This document shows positions 31,969 through 39,690 of a stretch of DNA of 64,000 nucleotides, piece after piece. Source of the stretch: Pseudomonas asiatica (lineage in GTDB: Bacteria > Pseudomonadota > Gammaproteobacteria > Pseudomonadales > Pseudomonadaceae); the NCBI RefSeq assembly GCF_040214835.1, contig NZ_CP157874.1:1740001-1804000 (forward strand). Reading direction: 5' to 3'. The position numbers and the translations under genes are program-made. The number at the start of each line of letters is the position of its first letter. Position 1 is the stretch's first letter. The notes under the pieces were generated by a model. That model worked only from the letters and a program-made list of their open reading frames with translations, made no database searches and was not told the DNA's origin.

Positions 31969-32856
31969 ATGCAAGGGCGCAAGGCAATGCTGATCCTGCA
32001 CGGCAAGCAGGCCATGAACGAAGATGTGCGCAACGCCGTGCATGGTCTGCGCGACAGCGGCTGGGTACTGGATGTGCGGGTCACCTGGGAGGCCGGTGAC
32101 GCGCAGCGCCTGGTCACCGAGGCGCTGGCCGCCGGCTACGGCCATATCGTCGCCGGAGGCGGCGATGGCACGCTGCGTGATGTCGCCGAGGCCATGGGGC
32201 TGGCAGGTACCGAGGCCAGCCTGGCGTTGTTGCCGCTGGGCACGGCCAACGATTTTGCCAAGGCCGCCGGCATACCCCTGGAGCCTGCCACGGCCCTGGC
32301 ATTGCTGAACATACCCGCACGGCCAATAGACTTGGGCCAGGCCGGCGACCAGTTGTTCCTCAACATGGCCACGGGCGGTTTTGGCAGCCAGGTCACGGCC
32401 AACACCTCCGAAGACCTGAAGAAAGTGCTGGGCGCGGCCGCCTACCTGTTCACCGGCTTGTCGCGCTTCAGCGAACTGCAGGCAGCCTCGGTGGAGCTGC
32501 AAGGGCCGGGCTTCGACTGGCAGGGTGACCTGCTGGCGCTGGGGATCGGCAATGGCCGCCAGGCCGGGGGTGGGCAAGTGCTGTGCCCCGAGGCATTGGT
32601 GGATGACGGCTTGCTCGATATCGCCATCCTGCCGGCACCACAGGAGATGGTCGGGGCGCTGCGTGAGCTGTTGGCTGGCAACGGGTTGTTAGTCAGGGCC
32701 AGGTTGCCCTGGGTCGAGATCAAGTGCTCGCAGGGCCTGGACATCAACCTCGATGGCGAGCCGGTGCAGGCCGACAAGTTGCGCTTCCAGGCCAGGCCCG
32801 CTGCACTGCGCCTGCATCTGCCGGAGGGGTCGCCGTTGCTCAGTCGTCCAGGCTGA
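31969..32856 (+). CDS. yegS: Lipid kinase YegS-like
   Basis: 295-residue member of the diacylglycerol/sphingosine-kinase fold, with the ATP-loop motif VAGGGDGTLRDVAEAM (near 60-75), LLPLGTANDFAKAA and the late VLCPEALVDDGLLDIAI. E. coli YegS phosphorylates phosphatidylglycerol in vitro. Start ATG 31969 has GGAGG at good spacing (CACGGAGGCGCGCAC). Its 3' end overlaps the convergent response regulator gene by 17 bases. Confidence 0.92.
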   Translation: MQGRKAMLILHGKQAMNEDVRNAVHGLRDSGWVLDVRVTWEAGDAQRLVTEALAAGYGHIVAGGGDGTLRDVAEAMGLAGTEASLALLPLGTANDFAKAAGIPLEPATALALLNIPARPIDLGQAGDQLFLNMATGGFGSQVTANTSEDLKKVLGAAAYLFTGLSRFSELQAASVELQGPGFDWQGDLLALGIGNGRQAGGGQVLCPEALVDDGLLDIAILPAPQEMVGALRELLAGNGLLVRARLPWVEIKCSQGLDINLDGEPVQADKLRFQARPAALRLHLPEGSPLLSRPG

Positions 32857-33499
32857 TGATTTTCTCGCGCACGGCGAACAGCACCAGGCCGGCCACGTCA
32901 TGAATCTGCAGGCGTTTCATGATTTGCGAGCGGTGGGTTTCCACGGTCTTGATCGACAGGCCCAGGCCGGTGGCGATTTCCCGGGTGGACTTGCCACGCA
33001 CGATCAGGCGCAGGATTTCCAGCTGTCGCGCCGTGAGGTTATGCCGCTCGCCCGCGGGCTGCTTGCCCTGCCTGGCGTGCTGCAGCGCCTGGTTGATGAC
33101 CGTATGGGCGATGGCTGGGCTGAGGTAGCGCTCGCCGTTGCGCACCGCGGCCAGGGCCTGTTCCAGTTCGGTGGCGCTGGTGTCCTTGAGCAGGTAGCCG
33201 TGGGCGCCGCTTTCCAGGGCCCGCATGATCAGGTCCGGGTCGGTGTGCATCGACAGGATCAGCACCTTGCAGGTGTTGCCGCTGGCGCGCAGTTGGGTGA
33301 GGGCGTCCAGGCCGCTGGTCGAGCGCATGGAGATGTCCAGCAAGACGATGTCCGGCGCCAGCGTGCGCACCTGTTCGAGCAACTGGCTGCCGTCGTCGGC
33401 TTCACCGATCACGTCATAGCCGGGGATGTCGCAGACCAGTGCGCGCACCCCGGCGCGGATCAGCGAGTGGTCGTCTACCAGCAGCAGTCTACAGGTCAT
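32840..33499 (-). CDS. NarL/UhpA-type response regulator
   Basis: 219 residues: receiver with DD at 9-10, phospho-acceptor Asp55 (IVLLDISMRS), a switch Ser in LILSMH and the Lys in LLKDTS; then a LuxR/GerE DNA-binding domain (about 150-215; LTARQLEILRLIVRGKSTREIA). It overlaps its kinase gene by 11 bases and is therefore translationally coupled to it. Target genes are not evident; the pair has no neighbour of obvious shared function (yegS convergent, CheV operon upstream). Confidence 0.9.
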   Translation of the reverse strand: MTCRLLLVDDHSLIRAGVRALVCDIPGYDVIGEADDGSQLLEQVRTLAPDIVLLDISMRSTSGLDALTQLRASGNTCKVLILSMHTDPDLIMRALESGAHGYLLKDTSATELEQALAAVRNGERYLSPAIAHTVINQALQHARQGKQPAGERHNLTARQLEILRLIVRGKSTREIATGLGLSIKTVETHRSQIMKRLQIHDVAGLVLFAVREKIISLDD

Positions 33500-34385
33500 G
33501 GGTTGCAGTACTCCTGGCGCGTTCCTGGGTGCGCGGTGGCCATGGGAACATTGCCTCGATGCGCGTGCCCAGGCCGAGCTGGCTGGTGATGTCCAGGCTG
33601 CCCTGCAACGCGGTTACCCGCTCCTGCATGCCGGCCAAGCCCCGCTGGCCTGCTTCGGCCGGTTGCCTGGCTGGCACGAAGCCGCGGCCATCGTCGTGGA
33701 TCGATAACGCCAACCCCTCGGGGGTGCGCTGCAGGCGGACGACCAGGTTGCGTGCCTGGGCGTGGCGCAGCATGTTGGTCACGGCTTCCTGGGTAATGCG
33801 GAACACCGCCATGGCCACGGCCTCGTCGATGCCGCCCAGGCGCTGGTTGCACGCCAGGCTCCAGTGCACGCCGCTGTTGCCCAGGGTGCGCACCAGGTGC
33901 GCGCGCAGGCTGGCCTCCAGGCCCAGGCTGGCCAGCTGCCGCGGGTTGAGCAGGGCGGAGACATCACGCACGTTGCCCAGGGTGTCATCCAGCGTGCTGC
34001 GCAGGGCGTCGCAGTGGCCTTGCAGGTCATCGGGCATGCGCTTCTGCAGCCACTGCAGCTGCAGCTTGGCGGCGGTGAGCAGCTGGCCGATGTCATCGTG
34101 CAATTCCCGGCTCAGGTGCTGGCGCTCGTCTTCCTGGACCTTGAGCATGCGCTCGGCGAGTTCCGCCGGGCGCAGGTTGATCGACCTGGCGCCCAGGGCC
34201 AGGTGCACGGCAGCGCCCAGCGTGGCGGCCAGCTGCAGCAGCAGCAGGCTGGCCGGGATCGCCTGGTCGGTCAGGTACAGCGACAGGGTGGCGACCAGCG
34301 AGGCCACGCACAGCCCGACCGTCGCCCAGCGCAGCAGGGTAGTGCGGAAGCAGCACCGCAAAGAAGTCTTCAAGCGTGGAAACAT
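33489..34385 (-). CDS. Sensor histidine kinase of the NarX/UhpB (HisKA_3) type
   Basis: 298 residues. Two hydrophobic helices (TLLRWATVGLCVASLVATLSLYL; and SLLLLQLAATLGAAVHLAL) flank a very short periplasmic turn. The dimerisation domain carries HisKA_3 with the phospho-His in ERQHLSRELHDDIGQLL. The ATPase core has N (RITQEAVTNMLRHA), G1 (DDGRGF) and a short G2 (GLAGMQERV). Without a real periplasmic domain it probably senses in or near the membrane, or via another protein. I chose ATG 34385 (MFPRLKTSL) over 34430: the extra 15 residues do not look like part of the family. Confidence 0.88.
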   Translation of the reverse strand: MFPRLKTSLRCCFRTTLLRWATVGLCVASLVATLSLYLTDQAIPASLLLLQLAATLGAAVHLALGARSINLRPAELAERMLKVQEDERQHLSRELHDDIGQLLTAAKLQLQWLQKRMPDDLQGHCDALRSTLDDTLGNVRDVSALLNPRQLASLGLEASLRAHLVRTLGNSGVHWSLACNQRLGGIDEAVAMAVFRITQEAVTNMLRHAQARNLVVRLQRTPEGLALSIHDDGRGFVPARQPAEAGQRGLAGMQERVTALQGSLDITSQLGLGTRIEAMFPWPPRTQERARSTATHDL

Positions 34386-34483
34386 AGGTAGGGAAGCCAC
34401 TGAAGTATTGCTGATGGAGGCCTTGCACAATCCATGTCAGAGGCTTTGGAGCAGTACTTTCTATTTTCTTTCGAACACGTGAT

Positions 34484-34509
34484 CTTGCGACCTTGCTGCA
34501 GGTCGCAAG
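34484..34509 (-). terminator. Perfect 10-bp hairpin downstream of a possible small gene
   Basis: CTTGCGACCT and AGGTCGCAAG pair exactly around a TGCTGC loop. There is no T-run. It lies 18 bases past the stop of the putative small gene at 34528-34749. It could be an end structure of that transcript or an operator near the kinase promoter. Confidence 0.35.
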
Positions 34510-34527
34510 CGTTTGTGGGGCAGCATA

Positions 34528-34749
34528 TTACCACTTCGCAGTGCATTGGTCGCGATCGGGTAACGCTATGAAACGCCTGCGGGGCGGGCGCTGGAGGGTA
34601 GCAAAGTGCCACTTGGCTTTATCGCACAACAGGCACTTGCCATTGAACTTGCGCGCTGTTGATTCAACTTGGCCCCCGGCAACCTGGAAAACTTCGAGAA
34701 CTTTCCAAGTTCGACCTGGGTGGGCCTGAATAAACGTGCCCGGCTGCAT
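34528..34749 (-). CDS. Possible small protein, 73 residues, unrecognised
   Basis: I do not recognise it, and it may not be a gene. The frame reads plausibly: MQPGTFIQAHPGRTWKVLEV, a hydrophobic and basic middle with a CLLC pair, and a basic tail. Codon use is less GC-biased than its neighbours (GTT, GAA, ACA, ATA). A longer version from 34827 would overlap the 3' end of the Hpt-like gene. No clear ribosome-binding site is seen before ATG 34749. The hairpin 18 bases beyond the stop is the main support. Confidence 0.3.
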   Translation of the reverse strand: MQPGTFIQAHPGRTWKVLEVFQVAGGQVESTARKFNGKCLLCDKAKWHFATLQRPPRRRFIALPDRDQCTAKW

Positions 34750-34760
34750 TTCAAGCCAGT

Positions 34761-35273
34761 TCAATATGTGGCAGATGAGCGGCCGGAGTGCGTGCTGCCT
34801 GCCGTCTCGGTATGCGGGTGGATGCACACGCTGCCTTGCTCGTCGCAGGAGGTGCAGGGTTGTGCAAACGTTTGCTGCACGGCCTTGGCCAGTTCACCCA
34901 GCAGTACCAGCTGCTCGCCGATGTCCAGGTTGAGCCGCCCGGTGCAAGGGTCGACCAGTTCCAGTTGCCAGGCCAGCAGGGTCAGGCAGGCCCCTACCGC
35001 GGGCAGGGCTTCGCGCTGCAGGCGACCGACCTGGCAAGCCGGTGCCAGCAACTGCTGCAGGGCGGTGGTGTAATGGGCGACTTCGCGCAGGCCCAGGTGT
35101 GTGGCCTGTCGAGCAAGGTTGTCGAGGGCGTTGTCCAGGCAATGGCAGGCATCCGGGTCGTTGTCGATCAGCTCCAGATGCTGCAGGCATTCCTGGGCCT
35201 GGGTCAGCAGTACCTGGGCATCCAGCAGGAACCCCTGCAGGGCGTTATCGAACGACAAGGCGCTGTCCATCAT
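34761..35273 (-). CDS. Hpt-like protein divergent from cheV, no acceptor His seen
   Basis: 170 residues from ATG 35273 (MMDSALSFDN). It is mostly helical, with the pattern of a histidine-phosphotransfer or CheA-P1-like bundle: LLDAQVLLTQAQECLQHLE, then the helix NLARQATHLGLREVAHYTTALQQLL. Aligned to the HxLKGxAxxLG motif of Hpt domains, the position of the phospho-His holds Asp (ALDNLARQATHLG), so phosphorylation there would not be possible. That alignment is by eye. There is a Cys/His-rich tail (CTSCDEQGSVCIHPHTET). Its divergent placement beside cheV suggests a chemotaxis or motility link; otherwise function unknown. Confidence 0.6.
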   Translation of the reverse strand: MMDSALSFDNALQGFLLDAQVLLTQAQECLQHLELIDNDPDACHCLDNALDNLARQATHLGLREVAHYTTALQQLLAPACQVGRLQREALPAVGACLTLLAWQLELVDPCTGRLNLDIGEQLVLLGELAKAVQQTFAQPCTSCDEQGSVCIHPHTETAGSTHSGRSSATY

Positions 35274-35620
35274 GATGCCCCCGCGCGTGGGGCGGGCGCA
35301 GGGGACGGGCACGCCAAAACGATAGCTAGCAAAAGCCTGACTCCATTCATGCAATGAGAATGGCGTCACATTAATGGCTAAAGGATATCGCGAACATCAG
35401 GTTGCACCCGATTGTGGCTAAGGGTTTCCCTGATAAGGGCCTCAGGTGGGGAACTTTTACTGTCCCGCTTGATCACCCGTGCTTCCCGCAGTAAAGCATG
35501 ATGGTAAAGTGATATCAATCGCCTTCACGGCATTTTCCCGCAAGGGTCAAGGTGTGCGTGAAGCCGCCGATACAGGGTGGATGATTTCACTATTTCCGAC
35601 TCAAGCCTGGGGGCTTTCCA
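35274..35620. other. Divergent intergenic region between the Hpt-like gene and cheV
   Basis: 347 bases with no gene that I can support. It holds the cheV FliA promoter (35547-35573). The part near 35390-35440 contains a loose palindrome (CCTGATAAGGGCCTCAGG). The base composition is less GC-rich than the flanking genes. Confidence 0.6.
35547..35573 (+). promoter_or_regulatory. FliA (sigma-28) promoter of cheV
   Basis: TCAAGGTG, an 11-base spacer, then GCCGATAC, matching TCAAGTTT-N11-GCCGATAA in spacing and nearly all -10 bases. It ends 47 bases before the cheV ATG. Confidence 0.85.
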
Positions 35621-36556
35621 ATGGCTGGCATTCTCGACACGGTAGACCAACGCACGCAACTGGTGGGTGAGAACCGCCTGGAAATCCTGATGTTTCGCCT
35701 GGCCGGCCGCCAGCTGTTCGCGATCAACGTGTTCAAGGTGCAGGAAGTGCTGCAACTGCCCAAGCTGACCCTGATGCCCCAGCGCCACGCCTTCGTCTGC
35801 GGTGTGGTCAACCTGCGCGGCCAGACCCTGCCGGTGATCGACCTGTCCCAGGCGATCGGCATGCGCCCGCTGCAGCCGGGGCCGGACAGCACCATCATCG
35901 TCACCGAATACAACCGCTCGGTACAGGCCTTCCTGGTGGGCGGTGTCGACCGCATCGTCAACATGAACTGGGAAGCGATCATGCCGCCGCCATCCAGCGC
36001 CGGACGCCAGCATTACCTGACTGCGATCACCAAGGTCGATGACAAGCTGGTGGAAGTGATCGACGTGGAGAAGGTGCTGGCCGAGATCGTGCCGTACAAC
36101 GCCCGGGTTTCCGGCGACAAGCTCGCCGACCCGGTGCTGGCCCGGGCCCGTGGCCGCGAAGTGCTGCTGGTGGACGACTCCAGCGTGGCCCTGGCGCAAT
36201 TGCGCGACACCCTGTCCCAGCTGGGCGTGAAGCTGCACGTGGCCAGTGATGGCCTGAAGGCGCTGCGCATGCTCAAGGGCTGGGCTGACGCTGGTGAGGA
36301 TGTGTGCGAGAAGCTGCTGATGGTGTTCACCGACGCCGAGATGCCGGAAATGGACGGCTACCGGTTGACCACCGAGATACGTGGTGATGCCCGTTTGCGC
36401 CAGCTGTACGTGGTGTTGCACACCTCGCTGTCGGGTAGTTTCAACGAATCCATGGTGAAGAAGGTGGGCTGCGACAACTTCCTGTCCAAGTTCCAGCCCG
36501 ATCGCCTGGTCGACGTGGTCAAGCAACGCCTGTTGCTGGATGCCGCTACCGCGTGA
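35621..36556 (+). CDS. cheV: Chemotaxis coupling protein CheV
   Basis: 311 residues: an N-terminal CheW-like domain (about 15-160; VCGVVNLRGQTLPVIDLSQAI) fused to a C-terminal receiver (about 180-305) with DD in LVDDSS, phospho-acceptor Asp in VFTDAEMPEMDGY, and a Lys in FLSKFQPD. CheV links receptors to CheA and can be phosphorylated to adjust signal gain. A FliA-type promoter upstream puts it with late flagellar genes. It is followed by the MOSC gene after 56 bases, with no shared function evident. Confidence 0.94.
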   Translation: MAGILDTVDQRTQLVGENRLEILMFRLAGRQLFAINVFKVQEVLQLPKLTLMPQRHAFVCGVVNLRGQTLPVIDLSQAIGMRPLQPGPDSTIIVTEYNRSVQAFLVGGVDRIVNMNWEAIMPPPSSAGRQHYLTAITKVDDKLVEVIDVEKVLAEIVPYNARVSGDKLADPVLARARGREVLLVDDSSVALAQLRDTLSQLGVKLHVASDGLKALRMLKGWADAGEDVCEKLLMVFTDAEMPEMDGYRLTTEIRGDARLRQLYVVLHTSLSGSFNESMVKKVGCDNFLSKFQPDRLVDVVKQRLLLDAATA

Positions 36557-36612
36557 TCCCGGCCCCTACCGGGTATAAGCTTGGCGTTTTGGCATGACGC
36601 GAGGCGGCAGGG

Positions 36613-37416
36613 ATGTTTCTCAGTGAGCTGTATCGGTACCCGGTGAAGTCGGGGCAGGCGCAACGCCTGCAGGCTTCACCGGTGGGATTGCTGGGGTTGC
36701 AGGGTGACCGGCGCTGGATGGTGGTGGAGGAAGAAAACGGACGCTTCCTTACCCAGCGCGCCTGGCCTCGGCTAGGCCAGATCAAGGCAAGCGATGATGA
36801 CAGCGGCCAGTTGCTGCTGGAAGCGCCTGGGCAGGCACCGTTGCGGGTGCCTGTGCCACCTGCCGATGACGCCTTGCGCGGCGTGACCATCTGGCGCGAT
36901 ACCCTGCGCGTGCCGGATGCGGGCGATGCGGCGGCGGCCTGGCTGAGCCAACTGCTGGGCAAGGCCGTGCGCCTGGTGCATTGCCCGGAGCAGCGCGCGC
37001 GTTACCTGCCCAATGGCTATGGCTTCAACAGTGACCGGGCGGCGTTCCCGGACGGTTTCCCGTTGTTGCTGATCGGCCAGGGTTCGCTGGACGAACTCGA
37101 GCGGCGTGTCGGACGGCCCATGGAGATGCTGCGCTTTCGGCCCAACCTGGTGGTGCAGGGGGCTGAACCGTTTGCCGAAGATGGCTGGAAGCGGATTCGT
37201 ATCGGCAGCCTGGAGTTTCGCGTGCTCAAGCCCAGTGTGCGCTGCATCTTTACCACCATCGACCCGGCTACCGGCGAGCGCAGCGAGGACCGCGAGCCGA
37301 TGGCCACGCTCAGGACCTTCCGTGAGAAGGAGGGGGATGTGCTGTTCGGGCAGAACCTGGCGGTGGATGGCAGTGGGTGGTTGGAGGTAGGGATGCAGGT
37401 CGAAATCCTGGAGTAG
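36613..37416 (+). CDS. MOSC domain-containing protein
   Basis: 267 residues: a beta-barrel MOSC_N domain (about 1-115; LYRYPVKSGQAQRL) followed by a MOSC domain (about 125-260) with the family's conserved Cys in VLKPSVRCIFTTIDP. MOSC proteins bind a molybdenum cofactor or act on N-hydroxylated compounds; E. coli YcbX and YiiM are relatives. The C-terminal ferredoxin domain of YcbX is absent. The gene set moaB-moeA lies 6 kb away in the same window, but not in the same operon. Confidence 0.9.
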   Translation: MFLSELYRYPVKSGQAQRLQASPVGLLGLQGDRRWMVVEEENGRFLTQRAWPRLGQIKASDDDSGQLLLEAPGQAPLRVPVPPADDALRGVTIWRDTLRVPDAGDAAAAWLSQLLGKAVRLVHCPEQRARYLPNGYGFNSDRAAFPDGFPLLLIGQGSLDELERRVGRPMEMLRFRPNLVVQGAEPFAEDGWKRIRIGSLEFRVLKPSVRCIFTTIDPATGERSEDREPMATLRTFREKEGDVLFGQNLAVDGSGWLEVGMQVEILE

Positions 37417-37426
37417 CTGTGTTGCA

Positions 37427-37530
37427 TGTGCCGGCCTCTTCGCGGGTAAACCCGCTCCCACAGGTACTGCACCGCATTCAGGACCGGTGAAATCTGTGGG
37501 AGCGGGTTTACCCGCGAAGAGGCCGGCACA
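37427..37530. repeat. REP inverted pair (CGCGGGTAAACCCGC type)
   Basis: Two perfect 36-base arms (37427-37462, 37495-37530), spacer 32, sit between the convergent MOSC and slt genes. This is the textbook P. putida REP arrangement. Confidence 0.92.
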
Positions 37531-37543
37531 GGCTCACTAGCAA

Positions 37544-39469
37544 TCACATGTCATCGAAGTACCGCTCATGCCAATCCACCAGCGGCTGCGGCGAGTTCAG
37601 CTTCTGCCCATAGATCACCGAATACGACAGCACGTTCTGTACATACTGGCGCGTTTCGTCGAACGGGATCGACTCCACCCACACATCGAAGCTCAGGTGC
37701 TTGGCGCCTTTGAGCCACTGCCGCACGCGCCCGGGCCCGGCGTTGTAGGCTGCCGAAGCGAGTACCCGGTTGCCGTTGAACTGGCTGTGCACCTGGCTCA
37801 GGTAGGCGGCACCCAGCTGGATGTTCTTGTCCGGGTTGAGCACCTGCGCCGGTGATGCCAGCGGGATGCTGAACTTGCGCGCGGTTTCCTTGGCCGTGGC
37901 CGGCATCAACTGCATCAGGCCGCTGGCACCCACCGGGGAACGGGCATCCTCCATGAACGCGCTTTCCTGGCGGGTAATGGCGAATACCCAGCTTGAATGC
38001 AGGCCGCGGACCTTGGCCTCGCGCACCAGGGTGTCGCGGTGGGCCATCGGGAAGCGAATGTCCAGATCGTCCCAGTACTGCGCCTGGCTGATGGTGCGAA
38101 TGGCCGGGAAGTACCAGCGCAGGTCGTATCCCAGGCGCGCCTGGGCGACCATTTCGTCGCGGGTGAAGTGGCGGCTGACGTGGTACCACTCGCGGCGGCC
38201 TTCGACGATCTGGCCACGGGCGTGGAACTCCAGGGCACGGCGGATGCCCGGGGTGTTGCGTACCTTGTTGACCAGCTGCGGGCTGAGCACCAGCGGCTTG
38301 TTGTTCAGCTGGTAAGGGGTCTGTGCCCGGTCGGCGGCGAGGAAACCGTAGAAGTCACGCTCACGCGCCACGGTCTTGTACAGCAGCGGGATCTGAGGGT
38401 TGTTCGGCTGTGCCAGCTCCAGGCTGCGCGCTTGCCAGTATTTCCAGCGGCTGCTGCTGGCCAGGTCCTGGGGCAGGCGGCGGGTCAGTTCGTAGGCGTC
38501 TTCCCAACGCCCCAGGCGCAGCAGCAGGCGCAGGCGCCATTCGCTGACGGTGTTGTCACGCAGTTCGGGGTCGTAGCGGGTCATCAGGTCGAGTGCGCGC
38601 GGGTCGTAGCGGCGCGCCAGGGTCAGGCCGATCTCACGGGCGATGGCCACCTTCTCGTCACGGGAAAAGTGCATGCGCTGGGCGTAGTCGTCGAGCAGTG
38701 CCATGGCCCGCTCCGGGTCCTGCCGGGCCAGGCGGCGCAGGCCGAGGCTGACCACGTCGGACATGGCTTCGTTGACCGGGGTGAAGCGCGACGGCTGGTT
38801 GAGCAGCTCGGGTTTCTGCGCCACATCGACCAGCAGGCGCCCTTGCGGGGCAAGGGTGGTCAGGGTCTTGACCAGGTTGTTGGCCAGGCCGTAGTTGCGC
38901 GCCTGGGCCGCCAGCTTGGTGCGTTGCCAGCGCTTGGCCTCGGTCAGCTGGCCCTCGGCCGCCCACATGCCGAACAGCGTGTCGCAGGTGGCCGGCTGCG
39001 ACTTGCCGACGTTCCACAGTTTGTCGGCCGTGGCAAAACCCTCGGCGCGCAGGCCGTGGCTGAGCTGGTACTGGCCGTTGAGGCAGTCCAGTTCGGTGAA
39101 GTTGAGCTTGGGGTCGTAGTACTTGACGAAGGTGTTCCATTCGCCGCGTTCGGCCAGCCAGCGCAACCAGCGCAGTTTCATCCAGTTGGCCTGGGGCAGG
39201 TCGCCATGCTTGGCGAGGAAGCCTTCGATTTCCTGGTTGCTGGCGGTTTTCAGGCGGGCGGTGAGTTCGTCGTAGGCCAGGTAGGGCGTCAGCGGGTAGT
39301 CGCTGAGGGCCTGGGCATAGCGCAGGTACGGGCCTTTGTCGCCTTTGGCCAGCGCGCGCTTGGCCTCGTCATAGTATTGGCGTTGCAGGGTAAGGTCGGC
39401 GGCCTGCGCCGCGCAGGTGGCGGCGGTGAGCAGCAGGCAGGATGCAATATGTAACAGGCGGCTGCGCAT
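37544..39469 (-). CDS. slt: Soluble lytic murein transglycosylase Slt
   Basis: 641-residue periplasmic enzyme that cuts the glycan strand of peptidoglycan and leaves 1,6-anhydro ends. It has a signal peptide (MRSRLLHIASCLLLTAATCAAQA), a long helical ring (superhelical U and L domains, about 30-470), and a C-terminal SLT catalytic domain with the active Glu near residue 500 (RQESAFMEDARS, then GASGLMQLMPATA). Length matches family Slt70 (about 640). Start at ATG 39469. Products feed the recycling pathway in which NagZ (53403) acts. Confidence 0.95.
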   Translation of the reverse strand: MRSRLLHIASCLLLTAATCAAQAADLTLQRQYYDEAKRALAKGDKGPYLRYAQALSDYPLTPYLAYDELTARLKTASNQEIEGFLAKHGDLPQANWMKLRWLRWLAERGEWNTFVKYYDPKLNFTELDCLNGQYQLSHGLRAEGFATADKLWNVGKSQPATCDTLFGMWAAEGQLTEAKRWQRTKLAAQARNYGLANNLVKTLTTLAPQGRLLVDVAQKPELLNQPSRFTPVNEAMSDVVSLGLRRLARQDPERAMALLDDYAQRMHFSRDEKVAIAREIGLTLARRYDPRALDLMTRYDPELRDNTVSEWRLRLLLRLGRWEDAYELTRRLPQDLASSSRWKYWQARSLELAQPNNPQIPLLYKTVARERDFYGFLAADRAQTPYQLNNKPLVLSPQLVNKVRNTPGIRRALEFHARGQIVEGRREWYHVSRHFTRDEMVAQARLGYDLRWYFPAIRTISQAQYWDDLDIRFPMAHRDTLVREAKVRGLHSSWVFAITRQESAFMEDARSPVGASGLMQLMPATAKETARKFSIPLASPAQVLNPDKNIQLGAAYLSQVHSQFNGNRVLASAAYNAGPGRVRQWLKGAKHLSFDVWVESIPFDETRQYVQNVLSYSVIYGQKLNSPQPLVDWHERYFDDM

Positions 39470-39690
39470 GATACGTCCGGGCAGTTGAACCATGGGGAAG
39501 TGACGGCGGAGCCAGCACTGTTGGAAGCTATTGCCTTAGCTTAGCTGTTTGCCGGCGGCGGGTGAAAGCACTGTGCTTGTATCGGGATATTAAGTTCGAC
39601 CAGATGTCGCAAAGGCCTCGCCGGTTGGCCAGGCGGATGCCGTCGAGGGCCAAGTCAGGTAGAATGCGCGCCCGATTTATGGAGACCAAC

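Noticed and set aside
32840..32856. Overlap of yegS and the response regulator as a sign of frameshift
   Set aside because: It is a simple 17-base convergent overlap; both proteins have complete C-termini.
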